From Deinandra increscens subsp. villosa (lineage: Eukaryota > Streptophyta > Magnoliopsida > Asterales > Asteraceae), in assembly GCA_039602395.1 (NCBI GenBank), contig JBCNJP010000010.1, positions 30,197,414 to 30,261,413 of the forward strand: 64,000 nt of DNA. The letters run 5' to 3'. Position numbers and translations under genes: made by a program. Numbering within the stretch: the stretch's first letter is position 1; each line of letters starts with the position of its first letter. The notes below the pieces were generated by a model that did not search any database, had not been told where the DNA came from, and was given only the letters and a program-made list of their open reading frames with translations. Shown in pieces: positions 23,020 to 34,613 of the stretch.

Positions 23020-23899
23020 TGTTGATTTACTATGAGAGAATTTTGGGAGTAGAAAGAAATGGTTCTGAAAATTTCTAGGTTTTCGGATTTTGAACGGTTT
23101 CTTGCTTTTGGATTATGAGGAGTGTTGAAGGGGTTGTGGGTATTTAACTGGTGGGTTTAAAGATGGGTGACAGTTATCAGCGATGGGATAAAGTACGCTG
23201 AGTCACAGGAGAGAGAAAGAAAAAGTGCAAGTGGGTCCGCAAAAAGTGTGCTTCAGGTGGTTGTACAATACAACTTCCTGTTGCGTGTCTTTAGAATTCA
23301 ATTCAGATAGTTTTCTCGGACAATAAATTGAAACACTTTAAATGCACAATCCGCTTGAAAATATGTGCCTCAACTGGTGAATTAAATGATTCATTTAAGG
23401 CAAAAGATTTTTCCGGTTGAGATTCAAGCGGAGAGTTTTTCTCTCCAAACAACAAAATTTCTTTCCGTTTGAAAGTTGAACCGGACAGATTTTGCCGGTT
23501 GAAAATTTTTCCGGTTGAGGTTGTCAACAGGAAATAAAATTTCTGTTTGAAAAATTTTCAATTTTAATCTGAACTTTCTAATAAAGAATTGTTGTTCCTT
23601 TTACCAGTTTCAGAAATTTGGATGGTGTGATCAAAAATTGAGTTTCCGGTTGAAGATGACTTTCCGGTTAAGATTCAACCGGATGTGTTGAACTGGAAAG
23701 TTCAACCGGAAGACAGAAAAACACTTGATTTTGAAAATTACATGTATCAGTTATCATAATTTAACAGTATGACCTGACTATGATTGAAAAGGTGTCTAAC
23801 TGATACAGAAACTTTTCTTTTTCCTTTTCTTTTTGTATCAAGAGACGGGCTCTTTGATACAAACTGGTCTCTTTTATTAAGTTTGTGAAAACAGTTTAA
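23020..23899 (-). other. R6 noncoding spacer between pol and third ORF, motif-rich
   Basis: No credible gene. Exact TTCCGGTTGA copies at 23411, 23509 and 23644 and its inverse at 23702, with at least six one-base variants nearby. It would hold the leader of a separate third-ORF transcript, if one exists. Confidence 0.7.
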
Positions 23900-26800
23900 T
23901 CAGTCAAAGTTCATCATACCAATGGCACTAATGAGATAGAAAAATCTTGCTTCATCAAATGCTTTGGTAAACAAATCAGCCAATTGTTGATTTGTATGAA
24001 CTTTAACCATTCTAATTAAATGTTTCTCAGCACAATCTCTAATAAAGTGGTACCTGATATCAATGTGTTTTGCTTTTGAGTGTTGAACAGGATTGTTTGT
24101 GATTGATATAGCACTGTTGTTGTCTGCTAGAATTGGAGTCTCCATGAACTTGATGCCGTAATCCAACATTTGATTCTGAATCCATAAGACTTGACTGTAG
24201 CAGCTTGATGCAGCAATATATTCAGCCTCAGCAGTAGAAGTAGATACGCATGTTTGCTTCTTGCATTGCCAAGACACAAGTCTTTCTCCCAAAAATTGGC
24301 ATCCTCCAGTAGTAGACTTTTTATCCAAGTTGCAGCCAGCATAATCACTATCAGTGTAAGCTTTGAAGGAGAAATCTGAATTCTTTGGATACCACAACCC
24401 AAGCTTTGGTTGTCCTTTAAGATATCTAAAGATTCTCTTTACTGCTAACATGTGTGATTCCTTTGGTTGACACTGATATCTAGCACATAAACAGACACTA
24501 AACATGATGTCAGGTCTGCTAGCTGTAAGATAGAGCAGTGATCCAATCATTGCCCTGTAGAGATGAACATCTACTGATTTTCCACTTAAGTCACTGTTTA
24601 ACTTGTGGAAAGTGGAGATAGGAGTTCTTGATGTTGAAACAGACTGCATATCAAACCTTTTTAGCATATCTTGAATATATTTTGACTGATTCAAGAAAAT
24701 TCCATTGGCAGTTTGTTTCACTTGTAGGCCTAAGAAGAAATTCAGTTCACCCATTGAACTCATTTCAAACTTAGATTGCATCAATCCCTCAAACTCTTTG
24801 CATAAGGCAGCATTGGATGAACCAAAGATGATGTCATCAACGTAGATTTGTACCATCAAAGTATCTTTGCCATCAGATTTCACAAACAGTGTTTTGTCAA
24901 TAGCTCCTCTCTTGTAGCCATTCTCTAGGAGATAGTTTGAAAGTGTTTCATACCATGTCCTAGGAGCTTGCTTGAGACCATATAAAGCCTTAATTAGCTT
25001 GCATACCTTGTTGGGGTAATGAGGGTCTTCAAAGCCAGGAGGTTGCTTGACATACACATCTTGTTCCAAAAGACCATACAGAAAAGCACATTTGACATCC
25101 ATTTGAAATACCAGAAAGTTTTTGAATGCAGCATAGGCAAGAAATATTCTGATTGCTTCAAGCCTGGCCACAGGAGCAAAAACTTCATCATAATCAATGC
25201 CTTCTTCCTGTGTGTAGCCTTGAGCTACAAGTCTGGCTTTGTTTTTTATCACAATTCCTCTGTTATCCTTCTTGTTTCTGAATACCCATTTGGTTCCAAT
25301 TGGTTCTTCACCTTCAGGTAGGTCTATCTGAAACAATTCCTCTTGCATTGCCTCTACCCAGCTTTCATCTTCCAATGCATCATTGATCTTTGTGGGTACT
25401 TCCTGAGACAGAAATGCATCATGTAGGCAAATGTTTGCATCAATAGACTTGCTTCTTGTCAGTACAGGAGCTGACAAGTCTCCTATAATATTCTCCCTTG
25501 GATGATTCTTACTAACTCTTCTATCAGTAAACATTGGAAATTCATGGCTTCTTCCATTATGAGGAATATTGAGTTGAGGTAATAACTCGATATTGTTGGT
25601 TTGTGAAACAGGTTCTGAAACTTCAGTTGGTTCTTGAGAACTAGGGACTGAATCTGAGATTAGATGCTCAAAACTGTACTCATTTGAACCAGCATCAGTT
25701 GAATCATTGGATTCATTGTTCTCAAAATTTTCTGAAAAATTGTTTTCAGGTTGAGTCTCAACCGGAGATTCTACTACTACAGGATCCGTTTGAACTTCAA
25801 CCGGAAGTTCAACCGGATGAACTTCTGCATCAGCAAGAACAATTTCAGAGGCTTTCTTTGAATTGTTGGATTTCACAGGCTTGGTGCTGATGGATGAAAA
25901 GAAGGTAGGTTGCATTTGCAGTCCTTTGGTGTTCATCTGCCATATATTATCAGCTGACCTCATGTGATTATGCTTAAGTTCCCGTTCCTACACTGTTGAA
26001 CTCAATGGCTTCTCAATGGTAAAATTGAAAGCAGTGGTTAGTGCATCTATATCAAATAACCATTCTGGTTGAGATACAAAATTGTTAAGAGATTTCTCAT
26101 TAAAAGTTACATTAATGGTTTCCTCAACAATTTTACTACTTTTATTGTATACCCTGAATGCTTTTGACACACCAGAATATCCAACAAAATATCCTTCATC
26201 TGCCTTTTCAGCAAACTTAGGCAACAACCTATTAGTTATCAAAATAGTAACAGGACAGCCAAATGATTTAAAGAAGTAAATGTTAGGTTTTCTACCTCTC
26301 CAAAGCTCATAAGCAGTTTTATTTTTACCCTTAACAATCAAAGTCCTGTTTTGGACATAGCAAGCAGTGTTTACTGCTTCTGCCCAAAATATCACAGGTA
26401 ACTTAGAATCTGCTAGCATTGCTCTAGCAGCCTTAATTAATGTCCTATTTCTCCTTTCAGCAACACCATTTTGCTGTGGAGTTCTAGGAGCACTGAATTG
26501 TCTAAGAATTCCCTTTTCCTCACAAAATGAGTTCAACACATGATTTTTAAACTCAGTGCCATTGTCACTTCTGATTGTCTTAACTTTCAATTTTGCTTGA
26601 TTTTCTAAAGATACAATTAGTGTTTTTAACAGTTCAGCAGTTTCATCTTTTGTTTTTAAGAAAAACACCCAAGTATATCTTGTGAAATCATCAATAATGA
26701 CAAAACAATATGACCTTTTTCCTAAGCTCATCACTCTAGTTGGACCAAACAAATCCATATGCAAGAGTTCTAGAGGTTGAGTGATAGAAGACTCAGTTTT

Positions 26801-27388
26801 TGGCTTGAAGGTGGTCTTGTGTTGCTTACCCTTCAGGCAAGAAACACAGTGTTCAGAACAATTGAACTACTTGTTAGGAAGACCCTTAACCAAGCCAAGA
26901 TTCACTATCCTGTTCATGTTCTTGTAGTTAACATGACATAACCTCCTATGCCATAAATCAGATTCATCCACTGAGGCTTTGGATATAAAGCATGCAATTC
27001 CACTTGCTGGAGTGGCAGCAGATAGATCCAAAATATATAGTCCTTCTCTCCTAGGTGCTCTGAGTAATACAAGTTCCTCAGGGATGTTAACACCAGGTTT
27101 TAAGACTATGGCCTCTCTCTCAGTGAACATCAAATTCTAATTCTTGTCACACATTTGTGAGACACTAAGTAAATTGAAATTTAATGTATCAACAAAATTT
27201 ACCTTGTCAAAGGTAAGCTTCCCATTACTAACAGCACCTTGTGTAGTAATGTGTCCTTTTGCACTCCCACAGGCTACAGGACCTCCGTTTATGTTTTTGG
27301 GGTTTTCCAATACATGCTTATTTCCTGTCATGTGGCAAGTGCATCCACTATCAACAACCCATAGGCTTTGTTGGCCTTTATTATGCAC
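23900..27388 (-). pseudogene. R6 pol: protease, integrase, reverse transcriptase, RNase H
   Basis: One frame of 1163 codons with three in-frame TAG stops (27137, 26867, 25988). Order: aspartic protease with VVDSGCTCHMTG; GAG-pre-integrase with LWHRRLCHVNY; zinc finger CSEHCVSC; integrase core with MDLFGP, RSDNGTEF and GVAERRN supplying D, D, E; linker; RT with YVDDIIFG at 24833-24844; RNase H with TDSDYAG and STAEAEY. The copia order (integrase before RT) is plain. The frame opens at GTG directly after a TAG at 27389-27391 and lies in the -1 frame relative to gag. The linker carries PVE and QPE repeats from the R6 motif. All catalytic residues I can check are present; the stops make this copy inactive. 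Confidence 0.92.
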
Positions 27389-27408
27389 CTACACACAGAG
27401 AAAGTTGG

Positions 27409-30369
27409 TTAATTTCTAAAGGGAACCCAAGCCTTTGAGGTCTTGGGCTTGCCAGAAGCATCATAATACTTGTACTCTTTAAGTACTAAAGTATTTTGTA
27501 TTGGATCCTCATTCAACAGATCATCTTGATCAATGTTCAAGTGTTCAGACTGTTCACTTGATTGACATTGCCTGTTTGTTTTGCTAAGCCTTCTCTCAGC
27601 AATCTTCCTCTCTCTGTATTCCCTATATTTCTTTTGTTTGTTGGTCAAAACCTTTGGCAACTCATTGGGTGAGGTGTAGGTCTGATCAACACTAGTCACT
27701 GGTGAGATTCTAGCATTAAAGTTTGAAAATTTGTTTGACTGGCTAGATCTCTCACTGTGAAGTGCAACAGTGGCATTTCCATTTGAACTAGAGGGAATTT
27801 CCGGTTGAGAGTTGTGCTTGTTTTTCACAAAATTTTCTCTAGAGGTGGTCTTGCCTCTAGATGGGTTTCTCCTTCCTTGACCTTCAAAATGGTCATACTC
27901 ATCAGTGAACTGAACCCTGGGTCGTTGTCTAGGTGCAGTAACTGATCTGAGTGTTTTGGAGATTTCCGGTTGAACTTCATTTCCGGTTGAAAATTTTTCC
28001 GGTTGAAGTTCAGCCGGAACCCTGTTCGGCTTTAGGACTGAAAAACTTCCATTTTTGTTGTTCCCAATTAAAACTTTGTTTGACTCAGTATCAAAATACT
28101 TCAATGTGTTACTTCTTACAGGTGAAGTTCTACCTGTAGATATTTTCTTAGTAGAAACAGTTTTGGGTTTTAACAAGTTTTGAGTTTTACTCAAAGGATT
28201 GAATTTGCACATTGCAGCCATGTGCCCTTTCTCACCACAGAAAACACATTCAAACATTTTTCTTTGGTAAGTGTTTGTGTTTTTGGTTGATTCTTCATTT
28301 GTGACCTGGTGGTAAGTTAGCTTACCCATTTTCTCAGTTTCACTAGGTTTTGGCTGCTCAGGTAGTTTACCTCCAACTTTTGAGTCTTTGGGCTCATAAA
28401 TAGTTGGTGGTGGAAAAGCAACTTTTGGTTTTAAAACCTTGGATTGGTCAACAGATGCTGATGTGCTAGCATCTTTGACTTCACAATTTGATAATGATTC
28501 AACAGATTTTGTTTCAGAAGAAGAAGATGTAGTGCTATCAACAGTTAGACTCACACTACACTCCTTCTGAAGTGCTTGGATTGGAGCAATAACAGGTGAG
28601 TATTCCTTGGGTGGTTCAACATTGTTGTACCCAATACCTGTTTTCCCATGCATTACCCCATTCCAAAGTTTCTCAGCTTTCTTGTTAGCTGTTTGGAATT
28701 TGTCACAGGTGAACAAGGCATCTTTTAACTTAATTTCAAGAACATCATTTTCTGCTTTTGCATCTTTTGTTTCTTGTCTTGAAATAGTTAGTTTGTTCAA
28801 CAGATCCTCCAATTGTGTTTCCAAAATAGAGTTAGTTAGCTTCAAAGCATCAAATTCTTTGTTTAAATTTTCAATTTTGGTGATGTATGCATTTCCAGTT
28901 TTCTTAAAGCAATTCTTTAACTCATTCAAATTAGAAACTTCATCAATTAGATCAGTGTTATGTTTCCTGTATTTTGACACTTGTTCTATGCATGCAGGGC
29001 TGCATAGATTTTCCAAAACTTTTTCAGGAATCTCATTTACCTGTTCAGTTGAATCTTCTTTGGCCATCAAAGCATGGTTGATTGGCTCAAACTCAGTGAT
29101 AAAGTCATCCCACTCATAGCATTCAGTCTGGTTAGCTACAGCTGCCACCACATTTTGATTTCCAAGTGGTTTTGGTTGTGTTGGCTGTTGGTTGCTGCTA
29201 CTGTTGTTATGTTGACTGCTGTTGTTGTTGCTTCCATGATTTGATCTTTGTTGGACATTGTTTTTGTTATTCTGTCCATCTCTCCTTGGCTGCTTGCATT
29301 CCCTGGCAAAATGACCAAGTTGGTGACAATTATAACATTTAGCTTTAGATTTATCCAACCCAATTGATGATCCCTTTGACCCTTTATAAGTTCTTCCTGT
29401 TCTCTTATAAAATCTTTGGGCTCTTACGGAAACCATAGCTAATTGAGTTAAAATGTCCATTTCTTCTAGATCATCTGCCCCTATACATTCCAAGTCTTCA
29501 CGTGTGAATCCTTGAGATGAGTCAGTTGCCACATAGGCAGAGTGAGAGTTGTCAAACAGTGTTGAAGAACTCTCTGAGCATCTAGGTGACTCATTGAAAC
29601 TGACTGAGGGTGAGTGATATTGAGAAGAATTTGAGATCTTTTGAAAATCAGTTGTAACCAAAGCAGTGGTTTGCAACTGTGGTGATGCTTCAGGAAAGTT
29701 GTTTTGCTTAAGATTAAGCTCCATTTCATAAGCACTAAGGACTCCATGGAGTTCACTTAGTTTAAGCTTTTTGAGGTCCTTGCACTCCCTAATGCTTACT
29801 GTATAGACAGTCCACATTGGAGGTAAGGATCTCAAGAACTTCCTGTTGGCATCAGCCTGTTCTGTTGTTACTTCTACCTTCTGCAATTCATCAAGAAGTG
29901 AAACAAATCTGAGATACTGGTTGGTCATAGATTCACCAGTTTTGTAAGTGAAGTTTTCATATCTTTGTTTCAAAACATCCTTTTTGTTTTCCTTAACCTC
30001 ACTAGACCCTTCATACATCTCACTGAGAGCATTCCACAAGCCATGTGCTGTCTTATATCCCTTGAACCCTACCAGTATAGAGTTGGGTAATGCAGCCTGG
30101 AGTGTCTAGTAGGCCTTGTGATCATATTCAAGCTCAGTATAATCAGCTTCAACATATTTGTCTAGTGGTTTTGGTATGTACACTTCGGCATCATCAACAG
30201 ATTGAACAGTTGGACTGTAAGGACCTACAGTCAACCTGTTCCAAATGCGTCTGTCTAGGCTTCTAACGAAACCTTCCATCCTGAGTTTCCAAGTATCAAA
30301 GTCATCAGGAGTGAAAATTGGTGGTTTGTTAGAGCTACCATTCAGTGAACCAAGAGTTAAGTCAGTCAT
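27409..30369 (-). pseudogene. R6 Gag with two zinc knuckles and central coiled coil
   Basis: 986 codons from MTDLTLGSLNGSS (start chosen because the family starts so; an upstream in-frame ATG lies at 30414) to TAG at 27409. One in-frame TAG at 30106. Domains: copia Gag core (FDTWKLRMEGFV, LWNALSEMYEG); knuckle 1 CYNCHQLGHFAREC (about residue 345); N/Q-rich stretch; coiled coil about 450-580; knuckle 2 CVFCGEKGHMAAMC (about 705); basic tail; conserved AWVPFRN end. Four exact R6 motifs fall in the tail region, three read as QPE. Gag would assemble the particle and bind RNA. The two-knuckle plan is shared with the gag-only elements R3, R5, R8 and R9. Confidence 0.9.
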
Positions 30370-30472
30370 TGTGAAAAACAGTTTGTAAAACAGAAAAAGC
30401 TTGTAAAAATTCAAGTGAGCAAGTAAAGTATCAACTTTGAAGCACTAGAAGTCTTCAAAGTGGAGAGCCAAC

Positions 30473-30484
30473 GCTCTGATACCA
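30473..30484 (-). other. R6 primer-binding site
   Basis: Plus strand GCTCTGATACCA, the complement of TGGTATCAGAGC, two bases from the 5' LTR at 30487. Confidence 0.9.
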
Positions 30485-30486
30485 CT

Positions 30487-31142
30487 TGTAGGACCAATGA
30501 TTACTCAGAGAAATAATCAAAACAAGAACTCTTTACTTGAAGATCACAACCATGCGGAATAAAGTTGTATCATACTTGTTTTTACTTAAGCTTTGTTTTA
30601 CTTATACTTGTAGTTTGATTGTATTGATTGCATAAACTAGTGAACACAAGATAATAAATTTCTCGGTACTATTTGCATTAACTCAAGTTCAAACTGTTAC
30701 AAGTGTAAGCACTAAATCTGGTACTTGTGAATGAACTAGCTAACAACTATAAATAGTACTAAGGAGATCAACTACAGCCGTTGATCTCATACGGGCTAAT
30801 CTAACCGTACATGAAAGTCAAACAATAAACTTACTAAAAGAACATTAGTAAACATACATAAGAGGAAATGTGCAAAATGCATTTATCTATAAGTAGGAGA
30901 CGGCTAGGATGTGACTTTGGAAGAACAGAAGCTGTTGCAGGTCTGAATTCTGCAAAAGTAATCTTTCAGTACTTTTCCGGTTGAACTCTTTATACTGTTG
31001 GATAAAAGAGTTCATCCGGAAATGTTCTTCCGGTTGAACTTCCGGTTGACAAATCTTCCGCTTGAGCGTCTTCCGCTTGAACATGTCTTCAACCGGAAAT
31101 CTTCATCTTGAACCGGTTGACTCAGAAATTCATTTCCTTACA
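30487..31142 (-). repeat. R6 5' LTR
   Basis: As the 3' LTR but 16 bp longer: one extra base near 30779 and a 15-bp tandem duplication that doubles a TTCCGCTTGA variant (31056 and 31071). Exact TTCCGGTTGA at 30975, 31028, 31040 and the inverse at 31089. Confidence 0.9.
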
Positions 31143-31147
31143 ATGAC

Positions 31148-32253
31148 AAAATATTGTCAAGTTAACTTCTGCTAATGAAAAGTTGGTCAAGGAGGTTGAA
31201 GAATATAAGTCTCAAGCTAAAGATGTAAGTGAAGATTTTGAGAATTTATTTCAAAATTCTATAGCAAGAGTAGAAGCCCTTAAAACATCTAATGTTGAAC
31301 TTCAGAAAGCTTTAGGTGTGGTTACTACTGAAAGAACTCAATATCAAATTGTTCAGTCTGAATTGCAAGATAAAATCACTACTCTGAAGAAGGAAAAGAT
31401 TTTGTTAACCAAAAATATTGAGATCTATAAATAAAGAGTGGAGAAAATTAGAAAAGAAATGCTTGCTGCTCATGATGGTATACGAAGAGAAAAGTCTTTA
31501 GTTAACAGCACATCTGAGAAATTGATTCAGTCATAAAAGATTGTTGCTGAAGCTCAAAAGACAATAGCAGATTTGCAAATTGAAATCTTGGATCTAAATC
31601 GTCAATTGCATAATTTGAAGAATTCTCATTGTTTTGCAAGTTATTTGTGTCAGGATGATAATTTCAAAAAGGTGTTTGGAGGTGATGACTTTAATCAAAT
31701 ACCACATCCAGTGATTCTAATGGAAGCTATTGTTGATTTGAGTCCTTCAAATACAAAGCATGATTATTCTGAACTGGCTGTTGAAAATTCTTACTTAAAG
31801 CCATCAAAGAAATCAAAGAAGGTGATAGAAAAGGAGGAATGTTTGGTTGATAAACTACCACCATCGTTTGTTTCTAGTGGATTTATGTCAGAAGAGGGTG
31901 TTATTTCTACTGATGAAAAGATTGAGAAAGATGAAAAGAAATTTCATGAAGAAGCTGTTGCTGCAAAGTTGGTTGAACCTAACAAACTAAAAGACATCAA
32001 AGCTTCATTTAATCAAGCGGCTAAAGCTGGGTCCTCGGGTTCTCAAGTTGATCTAATAAAGTTACCTGGCTACAAAGGTTCAGGTTTGGGAAGCCAGGGT
32101 ATGCAATTTGAGAAGGCAACAAAGAAGAACATGCCCAAGAAGGCTAAGAAGGAAAAGAAGGATACAAGTTTAGATCAAATTTATCATCTGGCCCAAGTAT
32201 TTATTTCTACCATGGAGAAGGGATTAGAGAGAAAGCAAAAGAAGAAGTTCTGA
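31148..32253 (+). pseudogene. R5 Gag, coiled-coil part
   Basis: Continuation of the R5 frame beyond R6. 31183-31434 and, after stops at 31432 and about 31534, 31573-32253 read a long heptad-rich coiled coil (NSIARVEALKTSNVELQKAL, QIEILDLNRQLHNLKN), then SFVSSGFMSEEG, EPNKLKDIKASFNQA and a lysine-rich end. The NKLKDIK segment aligns with R3 and R9. It likely mediates Gag self-association (inference from coiled coil). No enzyme motif. Confidence 0.7.
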
Positions 32254-34198
32254 AAGTTTTCCAAAAGAATCTTCTTCATCTGGTTCAAATGCTACACCTC
32301 AAAGTCCTACTTCTAAATGGGTACATTCTAATCACCAACTTCATTTTTTAAATCGAAAAGTAAACAAGTTTTTAAAAGTGATTCTAGTGCTGGTAATTCA
32401 TCACAAGATGACGTTTCAGTAAAAACTGCACCTGCCAAAATGCAGTGGTGACCTAAAGTGGTCAGCAAGACTGCAACTGTGTGCTTCGGGTCATTTGAGT
32501 ACTAATTCCTTAAAACCAGTGTGCAGGTACTTCTAGAAGACCTGTTGGTGATTGAAAAAATTGCAGATGGAGAAGTATTCTGCGTTTTTAACTTAAATTT
32601 CAAGAAATATCAAATTTCAAACTGAATTTTCTAAAAGCTAAACAGAAAAGGTATCAGTATCGACTGGTCAATTTTCTTTCTTTTACATTCCGCATGTAGT
32701 TTAGGGGGAGAAAATTGAAAACCCAAAAATAGTGTCTTTGTGTTTTTGTTAAAATGAAAATCCAAAAATAGAGTTTTCATTTTAAGGGGGAGAAAATGGA
32801 AAAATACAAAAACATTGAAAAACAGAAAATACAAAAACATTGAAAAATGAAAAATTGATCCGACATGGTTGGGAAATGATGGTACATTGGTTTACGTGTC
32901 TGGCTCTTGGATAAAATAGTGAAAAAGCCATAAGATCATTGTTGGATGTGCTTGGTAGGGCGACATTAAATCAGAAAGCATTCAGATGTGATAAACACAT
33001 TAAAATTCTAATGCTTGACCAAGTGGACAACATCTTGATGCATGTCTCATGATATATCAAGAAAAAGATATGTGAAAAAGGAAAATAAGAAGTCACTGTG
33101 TATACATGTGTTCATTTTGCAAAGATTTAAACTTGTTTGATTTTCTTTATTTTGTCAAACGATCGGAATTTCTCCGCATGTCCACAAGACCGACCTGATT
33201 GTTGTTCGTTTGACGTTCTGCTTTATTTTCTTTGGTGTTTCGTATAACTCATCGGACTTTCTCTGCGTGTACAGGAGTACCGACCTGATTTTTGTTGGGT
33301 TATACAATTTCAACTTGTTTTATTTTCTTATTTTGTTAAATCTGAGGCCTTCTCTGCGTATCGAAAGATCGACCTTAAGGTAGACGATTTAACATTCTTA
33401 AATTTTTTTGCATGGAACACAGTTGACTAAATCATGAATACAATCATTATGTGTTAAATCACAAATGAAATCACAACATGTGATAACCAAATACATGTCT
33501 GAGTATGTCTGATAGTTTGGGGTACACTGGTCAAAGCAAATCAAATCAATACAAACATTTCCAGATGTTATGAGTATGATTGTGCCTGAGTTTAAGATGG
33601 ACAAATTATACCAGCAATCGACATGACTTGTGTGCTGAAGTAATTGAAATTAAAGTGTAGTTCAGCATGTCATGACCAATATGATCCCAAGTTGTGATCT
33701 TTCTCGCAAAAGACAAAAATAGTGTCTGATTCTGTATTGCATTTATGTTTTATATCTGAAAAATCAAAAAGATTTTAGGTGTGTTTTCATATAAAGTTTC
33801 AAAAAGCCAAAAAGATTTTGTTTCTTATTTGTTTTCAACCGATCGATACATGATACGGAATCAAAATTTCAAAACTATATCTTGGATTCTCGAAGAGAAG
33901 TTTTGCGCCAAGATTAAATTAATTTTTCAAAATGAAAAAGGAAAGCCGCTTTTTTGTCTTCTGAAATTGCAGGTTATTCTGTGTGACAAGACTCAAGCAT
34001 GGTGAAAGGAGGAGTATGTAATATCTTTCACAAGTGGATCTTGAATTTCAAAGATTGTTCAAGATTGATCCAGCCATGCAAGCTCTATTTCTGACAAGAG
34101 TTCAAGTTAAAGATCGGACGCAGCAATTCTGAAGATTGAAGACTGAAGTTTAGTTAGATAGATAGATACATAGATACAGTACACGTTAAGGGGGAATT
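32254..34198 (+). other. R5 3' noncoding region with polypurine tract
   Basis: No gene. Remains of the Gag C terminus to about 32520, then blocks shared with R3, R4, R8 and R9: AGGGGGAGAAAA tracts near 32702 and 32785, the hairpin array, a TCTCGCAAAAGAC block near 33703, and AAGGGGGAATT just before the LTR. Confidence 0.75.
33164..33390 (+). repeat. Three-unit hairpin array, R5 copy
   Basis: Stem-loops read GTC-CACAA-GAC, GTAC-AGGA-GTAC and ATC-GAAA-GAT, each followed by CGACCT or ACCGACCT. Flanks (CGGA, TTT, GCG before; TGATT, TTGTT after) are constant while the stems change. Confidence 0.7.
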
Positions 34199-34551
34199 TG
34201 TTAGAGCATATTCCTATGCTACCTTGTGTGTCGTGTATTGTATCTAGGTTAGAGCAACTTTGTGAGTCTTAGTGGCAACATATTGGTGGCCGTACCAAAT
34301 GGTACGCCGGACCAATTGGTACGTCCGTATCAGATGGTACGTAGGTTAATATGTTGTACCTATAAATAGTTCGTGTTAGAGAGAGTTAGTTCTAGTTCTG
34401 TCATTCTCTATCTTCTTAACTGTGTGTAACTGAGTGTGTTTCTCTTTGTAGCTTGTATCTCTTTGTGAATCAAAAAGTAAAGATTTATTACATCGTGTTT
34501 GTTCTCGATTGACTGAATCATGCAGTAGTAAGATCTCTCCGTGGTTTTACA
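34199..34551 (+). repeat. R5 3' LTR
   Basis: TGTTAGAGC...GGTTTTACA. Motif pair CGTACCA-AA-TGGTACG at 34291-34306, TATA box 34361-34369, as in the 5' LTR. Confidence 0.85.
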
Positions 34552-34613
34552 AGATATGATGAACTTGAAACAAACGATGGAGCTTTAGCAAAAGTGACTT
34601 TCTTCTTTGACGA

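Larger units (their letters stand above)
18539..31142 (-). mobile_element. R6: Sirevirus-like copia retrotransposon, nearly intact
   Basis: 12.6 kb, minus strand, LTRs 18539-19178 and 30487-31142, perfect target duplication ATGAC (18534-18538, 31143-31147). Order in its own direction: LTR, primer site, gag, protease, integrase, RT, RNase H, noncoding spacer, large third ORF, polypurine tract, LTR. By eye the LTRs differ by about six substitutions, one 1-bp indel and one 15-bp duplication, under 1 percent substitution, so the insertion is recent; at an assumed 1.3e-8 per site per year this is a few hundred thousand years. Damage is five in-frame stops and no frameshift that I can find. Confidence 0.9.
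15778..34551 (+). mobile_element. R5: gag-only copia retrotransposon, split by R6
   Basis: LTRs 15778-16132 and 34199-34551 differ at roughly 5 percent of sites by eye. Flanking 5-mers AGACA (15773-15777) and AGATA (34552-34556) are a target duplication with one change. Own sequence is 15778-18538 and 31143-34551. The internal region encodes a two-part Gag-like protein and no enzymes, followed by a long conserved 3' noncoding region. Confidence 0.85.
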
